Origin: a bacterium
Lineage (GTDB): Bacteria; Verrucomicrobiota; Verrucomicrobiae; Limisphaerales; J093
Assembly (NCBI GenBank): GCA_021839785.1
Contig: JAKCAB010000885.1
Span: 1-5,246 of the forward strand
Length of the DNA stretch: 5,246 nucleotides
Reading direction: 5' to 3'
Below, in pieces: positions 1 to 5,246 of the stretch (position 1 is the stretch's first letter; each line of letters begins with the position of its first letter). The notes beneath the pieces are model-generated. The model ran no database searches. It was not told the DNA's origin and worked only from the letters and a program-made list of their open reading frames with translations. Made by a program: the position numbers and the translations under genes.

Positions 1-136
1 AAATGGCAGGGCTCGGCGGGAGCCTCGCCCCACCGGGGTTGGTTTTGGCATTCTTTGGCCTCAAGCTGGACAGAGACCGGCGCTCCAACGTTGGGCAGGG
101 CAATGCGGTAGGGCGACGCTCCCGCGGAGCCGTGAC
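1..136. repeat. Direct-repeat copy 1, flanked by imperfect inverted repeats
   Basis: Positions 1-96 match 199-294 with 13 mismatches and no gaps (about 86% identity). The left end (5-30, with the core GGGCTCGGCGGGAGCCTCGC) recurs inverted at 111-136 (core GGGCGACGCTCCCGCGGAGC), with 22 of 26 bases matching the reverse complement. A roughly 130-bp unit bounded by inverted repeats recalls a MITE-like or dispersed intergenic element. No target-site duplication can be judged because the left edge lies at the window border. That it is dispersed elsewhere in the genome is inference. Confidence 0.65.
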
Positions 137-198
137 TTTGCTTTCCAGCCTTCCTGAGTTCCGAATTTCACCTTCGCACCTCGGCGTCTTGGCGGTTG

Positions 199-294
199 AA
201 ATGGCAGGGCTCGACCGGAGTCTCGCCCTACCGGGGTTGGTTTCGGCCTTCGCTGGCCCCAAGCCGGTCAGAGACCGGCGCGCCAAGGTTGGGC
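199..294. repeat. Direct-repeat copy 2, right end lost
   Basis: This is the second copy of the repeat that begins at position 1, offset by exactly 198 bp. The best conserved blocks are the first 15 bases, the run ACCGGGGTTGGTTT and its surroundings, and CAGAGACCGG (269-278). Similarity fades after about 294. Unlike copy 1, no inverted copy of the left end follows at the expected place (about 309-334). Instead the same-orientation motif CGGGTGCCTCGCC appears at 304-316, a possible third, degenerate copy of the repeat end. Confidence 0.65.
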
Positions 295-339
295 GGAACT
301 GCGACGGGTGCCTCGCCTTCCTGGCGTAGTGGAGAGGTT

Positions 340-361
340 GCCGCGCTCTGACGAGCGCAGC
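340..361 (-). terminator. Hairpin after mrp stop; possible weak terminator
   Basis: The arms GCCGCGCTC (340-348) and GAGCGCAGC (353-361) form a 9-bp stem with a 4-nt loop. On the minus strand the one non-Watson-Crick pair is a U-G wobble, so the stem is more stable in the mrp transcript. It lies 16 nt beyond the mrp stop. No U-tract follows on the minus strand, so it is not a classic intrinsic terminator. It could instead protect the mRNA 3' end or be a REP-like repeat. Confidence 0.35.
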
Positions 362-377
362 CACGGCGTGGCGCGCC

Positions 378-1433
378 TCAGGCGAGCACCCGCCGGAAGT
401 TTTCCGCAACCGCCAGGAAGGCCTGGGCCGGTTTGGAGTTCGGAGCGCCGACGACTACCGGCTCGCCTTTGTCGCCGCCTTCGCGGATTTCGGTGAAGAT
501 CGGCACTTCGCCCAGGAAAGCCACGCCTTTGCGCTCGGCCTCGCCGCGACCGCCACCGTGGCCGAAGATCTCGACGCGGGTGCCATCCGGCGCGGTGAAG
601 TAACTCATGTTTTCCACGATGCCGAGGATGGGCACGTTGACCTTTTCGAACATGGCCATGCCTTTCCGGACCACGCCCACGGAGGCTTCTTGGGGAGTGG
701 TCACCACCACGCCGCCGTCCAGCGGCACGGTCTGGCAAAGCGAAAGCTGCGCGTCACCGGTGCCGGGCGGGAGATCCACCAGCAGGTAATCGAGGTCGGC
801 CCACTCGACCGCGAACAGGAACTGTTGAATCGTCTTGGTGATCATCGGCCCGCGCCAGATCACCGGCTGGTCGCCATCGACGAGAAAGCCGATGCTCATG
901 AGCTTCACGCCGTGGTTGACGGGCGGGACGAGTTTTTCCTGGTCGCTCACGGTCGGCCGCTGGTGGAGGCCCATCATGAGCGGGATGCTCGGACCGTAGA
1001 TGTCGCAGTCCAGCAGGCCCACGCGCGAGCCCAGGCGCGTGAGCGCGCAGGCGAGGTTCACCGACACGGTGGATTTGCCCACACCACCCTTGCCGCTGGC
1101 GATGGCGACCACCCGCTTCACGCCGGGCACGCGGTTCTGGTTCGCCCAAGGATTCTGCGCCGCGGCGGCGGCGGCCGGACCGGGCGCGCTGGCGGGTTGG
1201 TGGACTTCTACGGTCACGCGTTGCACGCCGGGAAGCGCCTGGATCGCGCGCTCGCTGGCGGCCTTGATCTCGGCGGCGGCCTGGGCGTTCGTGCTGGTCA
1301 ACTGCATCGTCACGGACACGGCGCCCGCGTTGGTGGCGATGTCCTTCACCAGCCCGAACGAAACGATGTCCCGCGAAAAACCGGGGTACTTGACCGTTTT
1401 CAACGCGGCGAGAATGGCTTCCTGCGTCAACAT
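378..1433 (-). CDS. mrp: Mrp/NBP35-family iron-sulfur cluster carrier ATPase
   Basis: A cytosolic P-loop ATPase of the Mrp/ApbC/NBP35 family, known to bind and transfer Fe-S clusters to apoproteins. The 351-residue length is normal for the long bacterial form. Residues 1-80 are a MIP18/DUF59-like domain (YPGFSRDIVSFGLVKDI at 16-32). An Ala/Pro-rich linker (about 81-95) leads to the ATPase domain. Visible motifs are the deviant Walker A GKGGVGKST (114-122, signature Lys115 and Lys120), DCDIYGPS (142-149), the Walker B-like LLVDLPPGTGD (217-227) and ENMSY (274-278). The Cys-x-x-Cys that usually follows ENMSY is absent: the sequence reads FTAPDG, and the remaining cysteines are C129, C143 and C233, all far away. 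The ATG at 1433 is chosen because the DUF59 domain begins right after it; no clear Shine-Dalgarno precedes it. The gene is divergent from the hydrolase gene. Family assignment is very secure; Fe-S carrier activity is inferred. Confidence 0.96.
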   Translation of the reverse strand: MLTQEAILAALKTVKYPGFSRDIVSFGLVKDIATNAGAVSVTMQLTSTNAQAAAEIKAASERAIQALPGVQRVTVEVHQPASAPGPAAAAAAQNPWANQNRVPGVKRVVAIASGKGGVGKSTVSVNLACALTRLGSRVGLLDCDIYGPSIPLMMGLHQRPTVSDQEKLVPPVNHGVKLMSIGFLVDGDQPVIWRGPMITKTIQQFLFAVEWADLDYLLVDLPPGTGDAQLSLCQTVPLDGGVVVTTPQEASVGVVRKGMAMFEKVNVPILGIVENMSYFTAPDGTRVEIFGHGGGRGEAERKGVAFLGEVPIFTEIREGGDKGEPVVVGAPNSKPAQAFLAVAENFRRVLA

Positions 1434-1571
1434 GGCAATCAGTCTAGCGCTGCGGCGGACTTTGACCAGCCTGGGCCGTGGGGCTGGCCAGGCGGAACGC
1501 GGTCATGGAATGGCGCCGAATGGGTGGGCGTCTAGCCGGACCCGACGGCGCGAACTGGTCCAAGGCGTTTT

Positions 1572-1595
1572 GTGGGCCGCGAGGGCGCGGCCCAC
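1572..1595. repeat. Perfect 10-bp inverted repeat (hairpin 1)
   Basis: The arms GTGGGCCGCG (1572-1581) and CGCGGCCCAC (1586-1595) are exact reverse complements around the loop AGGG. It lies in the divergent region between mrp and the GH84-like gene, over 110 bp from either start, and directly abuts hairpin 2. No T-tract follows on either strand, so an intrinsic terminator is unlikely. The paired arrangement recalls REP/BIME-type intergenic repeats; this needs a genome-wide copy count. Confidence 0.7.
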
Positions 1596-1614
1596 CGCAC
1601 CCGAGGCGGGTGCG
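1596..1614. repeat. Perfect 8-bp inverted repeat (hairpin 2)
   Basis: The arms CGCACCCG (1596-1603) and CGGGTGCG (1607-1614) are exact reverse complements around the loop AGG. It begins on the base after hairpin 1 ends, so the two would stack as a double stem-loop. The right arm plus CTCCCC resembles the CGGGTGCCTCGCC motif at 304-316, hinting at a related repeat family at both ends of mrp. Confidence 0.65.
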
Positions 1615-1650
1615 CTCCCCAGACCAACTGAATCGTTCCAACCGAGTGGT

Positions 1651-1666
1651 CCGCGGTTTTCCGCGG
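1651..1666. repeat. Short inverted repeat CCGCGG-TTTT-CCGCGG
   Basis: Two copies of the self-complementary hexamer CCGCGG flank four T residues, 46 bp upstream of the hydrolase start. It could fold as a 6-bp hairpin in the 5' leader, or be part of the same repeat cluster as the two hairpins upstream. A dyad of this kind could also be an operator, but nothing else supports that. Confidence 0.4.
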
Positions 1667-1711
1667 CAACGTCGGAGTGACAAGGGCGCGGAGTTGGTGT
1701 AGGCGAAAGCC

Positions 1712-3484
1712 ATGTGCTGCCCACGCTGGATTCAAAATGTGTTCCGTCGTCTCGGTCTGCCCGTGCTCGTTCTCGCGGGGAGCGGCCTGGCGGCGGAACC
1801 GACGCCCGCCCTGACTCGCCTGACGGGAGCTGATTTTGAAGGCGGCGCGAACCGGCATTTCGGCCAACGCTTTTACGACCGCGACGCCGTGAATTACGTG
1901 TATGCCGCCGCCACCGGCGAGGCGTCACGGATGCAAGCGCGGTTCGAAGTCCGCGCCGTCCCGGCGGAGCCGCAGTTGCTGTTCCTCGAGGCGATGGACG
2001 ACGAGGCGGCGCCCGCGTGTCGGGTGCGCGTGACCTTGAACGGCACGGTTTTGCTCGCAGGGTCCAGCGGCTTTCCGAACGCCGCCTGGCAGGTGCGGCG
2101 GTTCGCCGTGCCGGCTGGCGCGTTGAAGACCGGCCGCAACGAGCTGGCGATCGAGAACCGCGAGCCATCGGGTACTTTGGGCCAACCGCCGTGGTTCATG
2201 GTCGCGTCGGCCACCATCGCCGGGCCGGGCTACCGCCCGCCGGTGCGGCGGTTGCCGGAGTTCAAGGTCACCTTGCCGGGCGGGGAGCGGCCGCTGCCGG
2301 AGCCGTTGCCCGCCGGCGCGAAACCCGGCTTTCGCTGGCGCGGCACAAAAGGCTGGATGTGGCGCCCCGAGCAATACCTCGCCGAGCTTCCCATTCTGGC
2401 GAAGTACCGGATGAACTTCCTGATGAACTGCTACACCTCGATGTGCGACATCGAACACCGGCGCTGGGGCGAACCGGACTGCAACCGTTGGTGGGAGCCG
2501 CTGCCTGAGACGAAGAAGCGTGCTTACGAAGCGGTCGTGCGCGCCTGTCAGGCCCAAGGCATCGAGTTTTGTTTCAGCATGAACCCAAACCTCACCTCCC
2601 GGCGTTTCGCGGACCCGGACCGGCCGGAGGACGTTGACCACCTCTGGCAGCATTACCAGTGGATGCAAGGCCTGGGCGTGCGGTGGTTCAACGTGAGCCT
2701 GGACGACATCAGCCAGGGCATCGACGCGGCACGGCAGGCGCGGCTTGTGAATGAGCTGTTCCGCCGGTTGCGCGCCGCGGACCCGCAGGCCCAGATGATC
2801 TTTTGCCCGACGTTTTACTGGGGCGATGGCCGCGGGGGCGACGCGGAGCCTTACTTGCGCACCCTCGCCGCGGAACTCGACCGCGACGCGTACGTGTTTT
2901 GGACCGGCGATCAGGTGATCACTCCGCGCATCACGCGGCGGGCGGCAGCGTCGTACCGCGAAGTCATCGGGCACCGGCTGTTTCTTTGGGACAATTACCC
3001 GGTCAACGACAACCATCCCACGCTGAACCTCGGTCCGGTGAGCGGTCGCGACGCCGACTTGGGCGAGGCGATCGAAGGTTACCTGAGCAACGCGATGTGT
3101 CCGCAAAGCGAGATCAACCGCCTGCCGCTGCTCACCTGCGCCGACTACGCTTGGAATCCGCGCGGTTACGATCCCGCGCGTTCGATCGGCCAGGCCATCT
3201 GGCATCTGGCCGCCGATCGATCCCAGCGCGAGGCGCTCCGCGACTTGGTGGAGGCTTACCCCGGCAGGTTGTTTTTCGGCAAGGGCACCGGCTTCAACCC
3301 GGCGCGCGAGCGGTTTCAACTCGCGGCCAGCGACAGCCCCGAACAACAGACCGCGCGCCTGCGCGGGCAAGAACGTTTGCGCGACGCCTTGAAGGCGGCC
3401 TTCGGCGAGCGTTTTCGGGACGCGCAGGCAACCGTCGCCGCGGATGCGGATTGGATGAAACGCCACCTGGCGGAAAAACGCTAA
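1712..3484 (+). CDS. Secreted GH84-like beta-N-acetylglucosaminidase
   Basis: A 590-residue exported protein predicted to hydrolyse beta-linked N-acetylglucosamine by the substrate-assisted mechanism of glycoside hydrolase family 84. Residues 1-28 look like a signal peptide (Arg12-Arg13, then LGLPVLVLAGSGLA, cleavage after GLA). Residues about 35-172 are beta-rich and resemble a galactose-binding-like sandwich (GRNELAIENREPSG at 141-154). The catalytic barrel spans about 205-500. FNVSLDDIS holds the candidate catalytic pair Asp331-Asp332; CPTFYWGD (365-372) supplies Tyr369; VFWTGDQV (395-402) supplies Thr398; LWDNYPVND (425-433) gives Trp426, Asn428 and Asp433; WNP (481-483) supplies Asn482. 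Several of these spacings match characterised GH84 enzymes. The YAPKDD-like segment with the substrate-contacting Lys is not evident; NCYTSMC (239-245) stands there. A weak Shine-Dalgarno (AGGCGA, 1701-1706) precedes the ATG. The next gene starts 8 bp after the stop. Family is likely, exact substrate unknown; another TIM-barrel hydrolase family is the alternative. Confidence 0.82.
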   Translation: MCCPRWIQNVFRRLGLPVLVLAGSGLAAEPTPALTRLTGADFEGGANRHFGQRFYDRDAVNYVYAAATGEASRMQARFEVRAVPAEPQLLFLEAMDDEAAPACRVRVTLNGTVLLAGSSGFPNAAWQVRRFAVPAGALKTGRNELAIENREPSGTLGQPPWFMVASATIAGPGYRPPVRRLPEFKVTLPGGERPLPEPLPAGAKPGFRWRGTKGWMWRPEQYLAELPILAKYRMNFLMNCYTSMCDIEHRRWGEPDCNRWWEPLPETKKRAYEAVVRACQAQGIEFCFSMNPNLTSRRFADPDRPEDVDHLWQHYQWMQGLGVRWFNVSLDDISQGIDAARQARLVNELFRRLRAADPQAQMIFCPTFYWGDGRGGDAEPYLRTLAAELDRDAYVFWTGDQVITPRITRRAAASYREVIGHRLFLWDNYPVNDNHPTLNLGPVSGRDADLGEAIEGYLSNAMCPQSEINRLPLLTCADYAWNPRGYDPARSIGQAIWHLAADRSQREALRDLVEAYPGRLFFGKGTGFNPARERFQLAASDSPEQQTARLRGQERLRDALKAAFGERFRDAQATVAADADWMKRHLAEKR

Positions 3485-3492
3485 ACGCTGGC

Positions 3493-4101
3493 ATGTCACC
3501 GGTCACCCATTGGCTGGCGAGCTGGGTCGTTGCGGCTCACACGACCCGGAATCCGCGCGACGTTCGGTTGGTGACATTGGTTGGGGTGTTGCCCGATGCG
3601 GACGGCCTGGGACTGTTCGTGGATCTTGGTCACCGCTTGCTCGGCGGATCACCGACGGATTGGTACGCGAGGTATCATCACTTTGGGTTTCACGGTTTGC
3701 CGGCAGCGCTGATCTTGGCGGGTATTGCCACCGTCCTGGCTCGCGAACGCTGGCGAGTACCGCTCGCCGCGCTGGCGGTTTTTCACCTGCACCTGTTATG
3801 CGATCTGGTTGGCTCGCGCGGTCCATCGGATGTGGACCTTTGGCCAATCTTTTATTCCGGGCCGGTGAGCAAAGAATGGATGTGGCTTTGGAAGCAGCAA
3901 TGGGCACTGGACGCCTGGCCCAATCGCCTGATCAGCGTCAGTTTGTTGGTTTGGTCGCTTGTGCTTGCGATCCGGGTAGGTCATTCGCCCGTGATTTTGT
4001 TCAACCGCCGGGCGGATGCCGCAGTAATGATGGTGCTCCAAAAGTGGCGATTACAGCTAGGCGGCCGCTGGCGCGACACACGGACAGAATCCATATCTTG
4101 A
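3493..4101 (+). CDS. YdjM-like membrane 'metal-dependent hydrolase' (PF04307 type)
   Basis: A 202-residue multi-pass inner-membrane protein resembling the YdjM/PF04307 family, annotated as metal-dependent hydrolases although few members have a known reaction. Family-like features are an early His (THW, His6), GVLPDADGLG (31-40) with Asp35 and Asp37, a histidine cluster YHHFGFHG (61-68), and HLHLLCDLVGSRGPSDVDLWP (98-118), which resembles the family's H-LL-D-(T/S)-(S/P)-G-WP pattern. Likely membrane segments are about 24-42, 66-84, 88-106 and 144-162. The ATG at 3493 is chosen because the conserved THW follows at once; an open frame runs further upstream but lies inside the hydrolase gene. The 8-bp gap from that gene suggests co-transcription. 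The last 25 or so residues use codons unlike the rest (CGA, TTA, CTA, ATA, ACA) and look non-native. Function and link to its neighbour are unknown. Confidence 0.8.
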   Translation: MSPVTHWLASWVVAAHTTRNPRDVRLVTLVGVLPDADGLGLFVDLGHRLLGGSPTDWYARYHHFGFHGLPAALILAGIATVLARERWRVPLAALAVFHLHLLCDLVGSRGPSDVDLWPIFYSGPVSKEWMWLWKQQWALDAWPNRLISVSLLVWSLVLAIRVGHSPVILFNRRADAAVMMVLQKWRLQLGGRWRDTRTESIS

Positions 4102-4272
4102 ACGGCGCCCTCGGAACGCGAGGCCTGCCACTTTGACTGTGCCTCTGCGGTTGCTGAAATCAATTCGCCCCGTCCCCTCATTTTCTCCACCGGCCACTCC
4201 GGCGCATGTCACGCAGTTGTAACGCTATTGCCACCGATTCGTGAAACACCGGGGACAAGCTGAGGGCGGTTT
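4102..4272. other. Intergenic region before the DUF3450 gene
   Basis: No gene is seen. The stretch has more T-rich pyrimidine tracts than the coding DNA (for example CCCCTCATTTTCTCC near 4175-4189). An 8-bp inverted match, AAAGTGGC (4041-4048, inside the preceding gene) and GCCACTTT (4127-4134), spans the end of the upstream gene. No terminator with a T-tract and no convincing sigma70 promoter could be picked out by eye; TTGTAA at 4217-4222 is a possible -35 without a good -10. A purine-rich ribosome-binding site, GAGGG, lies at 4262-4266. Confidence 0.5.
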
Positions 4273-5034
4273 ATGTGTGCTTGGCTGTTTCGTGTCCTCG
4301 CCGTGGAACTGTGTTTATCGGTGTGGGTGGCCGCGGCGGAATCGCCGTTGGACACCTCGCGCTCGGCGTTGGAGAAGTGGGTGGAAACCCGCCAGCTCAT
4401 TTCCCGGACCAAGACCGATTGGCAGAGCGACCGGGAGATGCTCCGGCAGACCGCGCAGATGTTCGAGCGCGAGCTGAGCGGCATCGCAGAGCAGTTCGGC
4501 AAGCTGTCCACCAACAACGTCCAGGCCGAGAAGGAGCGCCAGGAAGCGGAGGCGCTGCTCAAAGCTTCGGAGGCCGGACTGGAGCGGGCGGCCACGTTCG
4601 CGACGGAGTTCGAGAAGTCAGTGACCCGGTTGGTGCCCCGGCTGCCGGCGCCCTTGCAGGAAACGCTCAAGCCGTTGCTGGCTCGCCTGCCCGCCGATCC
4701 GGCGAACACCCGCCTGACCGCCGCGGAGCGCATCCAAGTGCTGGTCGGCATCCTGAACGAAATCGACAAGTTCAACAACGGCCTGACCCTGTCCAGCGAG
4801 AAACGCCGCAATCCGAAAGGCGAGGAGGTGGCGGTCGAAACCGTCTATGTCGGCCTGGGGGCGGCGTACTTTGTCAACGACGCGAATGATTTCGCCGGCA
4901 CCGGCACGCCGGGGCCACAGGGCTGGGAGTGGTCGGTCAAACCCGAGCTTGCCGGCGCCATCCGCGACGTGATCCGGACCTACCGCAACGAACAAGCCGC
5001 CCGCTTTGTGGCGCTGCCGGCGACGATCCGCTGA
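4273..5034 (+). CDS. Periplasmic coiled-coil DUF3450 family protein
   Basis: A 253-residue protein matching the DUF3450 pattern, a family typically encoded just before exbB-exbD-tonB genes in Ton-type transport clusters; its exact role is not established. Residues 1-22 look like a signal peptide (FRVLAVELCLSVWVAAA). Residues about 30-118 are charged and heptad-like, probably a long coiled coil. The C-terminal part holds RIQVLVGILNEIDKFNN (153-169), the YVGLGAAYFVND segment (192-203) and a Trp-containing turn (GWEW, 217-220), as expected for the family. The ATG at 4273 is favoured by GAGGG ending 6 nt upstream and by the signal peptide that follows. The next gene starts 12 bp after the stop and also encodes an exported N-terminus, indicating an operon. 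DUF3450 membership is recognised from sequence pattern only; the role in outer-membrane uptake is inferred from context. Confidence 0.82.
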   Translation: MCAWLFRVLAVELCLSVWVAAAESPLDTSRSALEKWVETRQLISRTKTDWQSDREMLRQTAQMFERELSGIAEQFGKLSTNNVQAEKERQEAEALLKASEAGLERAATFATEFEKSVTRLVPRLPAPLQETLKPLLARLPADPANTRLTAAERIQVLVGILNEIDKFNNGLTLSSEKRRNPKGEEVAVETVYVGLGAAYFVNDANDFAGTGTPGPQGWEWSVKPELAGAIRDVIRTYRNEQAARFVALPATIR

Positions 5035-5046
5035 GACGCCGCCGCA

Positions 5047-5246
5047 ATGATTTCCCGCGAAGTTATCATGCACACTGCGCGACTGTTGATTTTCACCGCC
5101 CTGGCCTTCCAGTTGGGCGCCGCCGCCCAGGAGTTGGACAAGGTGGCGACCGACGCTGCGGCCGACCTGCAGAAGTCGTTGGCCGAATTGTCCGACCTGC
5201 GCCAGAGCATCGAGGCCGAGCGCATCCCGCTGGGGCGGCCGGTGGC
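5047..5246 (+). CDS. Probable ExbB/TolQ/MotA-family protein, N-terminus only
   Basis: This gene runs off the window; 66 codons plus two bases are visible. The product begins with a signal peptide (MHTARLLIFTALAFQLGAAA) followed by a heptad-like segment (ELDKVATDAAADLQKSLAEL, then SDLRQSIEAERIPLGRPV). That pattern, right after a DUF3450 gene, is typical of the periplasmic N-terminal extension of the ExbB variant in Ton systems (TtpC-like), whose C-terminal part would be the MotA/TolQ/ExbB proton channel. The channel domain itself is not in the window, so the call rests on the extension and on context. Two in-frame starts are possible: ATG at 5047 and ATG at 5068. Neither has a clear Shine-Dalgarno; the second gives the more usual signal peptide length and charge, the first the shorter intergenic gap. 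A second DUF3450-like or other coiled-coil protein is the alternative. Confidence 0.65.
   Translation, partial: MISREVIMHTARLLIFTALAFQLGAAAQELDKVATDAAADLQKSLAELSDLRQSIEAERIPLGRPV

Larger units (their letters stand above)
1..377. other. Gene-free repeat-rich region downstream of mrp
   Basis: No convincing gene is seen here. An open frame at 3-329 (plus) exists only because the repeat period (198 bp) is a multiple of three. The 13 differences between the two repeat copies fall at first, second and third codon positions of that frame as 3, 7 and 3, which is the opposite of what protein-level selection gives. The low-complexity Gly/Arg/Leu product resembles no family I know. The contents are the direct repeat, an inverted copy of its end, and a hairpin near the mrp stop, each listed separately. 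Confidence 0.75.

Noticed and set aside
165..202. Inverted match ATTTCA/TGAAAT between the two repeat copies
   Set aside because: Only 6 bp with a loop of more than 20 nt; no supporting context.
3..329. Plus-strand open frame with internally repeated protein sequence (MAGLGGSL... and MAGLDRSL...)
   Set aside because: The protein repeat simply mirrors the DNA repeat. The differences between copies do not favour third codon positions (3 first, 7 second, 3 third), and the product resembles no known family.
1..377. CRISPR array or tRNA in the repeat region
   Set aside because: There are only two long, diverged repeat copies without regular spacers, and no cloverleaf or T-loop consensus is visible.
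1440..1467. Possible minus-strand promoter for mrp (TGGTCA, 16-nt spacer, TAGACT), which would give a nearly leaderless mRNA
   Set aside because: Both boxes match the sigma70 consensus at only 4 of 6 positions, and the -10 box lies only about 7-12 nt from the start codon. Too weak to list as a feature.
1466..1487. Inverted match CCAGCC/GGCTGG upstream of mrp
   Set aside because: A 6-bp stem with a long loop and competing alternative pairings is expected by chance in DNA this GC-rich.
558..1535. Long plus-strand open frame opposite mrp
   Set aside because: It is a GC-rich antisense shadow of mrp; its His/Gly/Arg-rich product has no domain, while the minus-strand frame has clear Walker motifs.
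1925..3499. Long minus-strand open frame opposite the GH84-like gene
   Set aside because: It is a shadow caused by high GC at third codon positions; the plus-strand product has a signal peptide and conserved catalytic motifs.

Overview
The window is GC-rich DNA with long, tightly packed genes separated by short, repeat-filled intergenic stretches. The gene types and the style of intergenic repeats suggest a Gram-negative bacterium of the Planctomycetota-Verrucomicrobiota-Chlamydiota group, most likely a Verrucomicrobiota member. That placement is inference; no rRNA or other phylogenetic marker is present.

Layout. Positions 1-377 hold no convincing gene. They contain an imperfect direct repeat (period 198 bp, about 86% identity over 96 bp), an inverted copy of the repeat end, and a hairpin just after the stop of the first gene. 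Positions 378-1433 (minus strand) encode an Mrp/ApbC-type P-loop ATPase for Fe-S cluster delivery; it has an N-terminal MIP18 (DUF59) domain but lacks the usual C-terminal Cys-x-x-Cys. A 278-bp divergent intergenic region (1434-1711) carries three perfect hairpins, two of them back to back. Positions 1712-3484 (plus) encode a secreted protein whose catalytic domain looks like a divergent glycoside hydrolase family 84 (beta-N-acetylglucosaminidase/O-GlcNAcase-type) enzyme, preceded by a beta-sandwich-like domain. After 8 bp follows 3493-4101 (plus), a small multi-pass membrane protein of the YdjM-like 'metal-dependent hydrolase' family (PF04307), with an odd C-terminal tail. After a 171-bp gap, 4273-5034 (plus) encodes a periplasmic coiled-coil DUF3450 protein. 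From 5047 the N-terminus of a probable ExbB/TolQ/MotA-family protein begins and runs off the window.

How the genes fit together. The last two genes look like the start of a Ton-type energy-transduction operon (DUF3450 plus an ExbB with a periplasmic N-terminal extension; ExbB, ExbD, TonB and TPR genes would be expected next), which powers outer-membrane uptake. The GH84-like enzyme and the YdjM-like protein may be co-transcribed but have no obvious shared function. The Mrp gene is a divergently transcribed housekeeping gene. No strong evidence for a wholly new system is visible. The items most worth a second look are the divergent GH84 active site, the missing Mrp cysteine pair, the repeat elements, and the YdjM-like tail that appears to read into formerly non-coding DNA.
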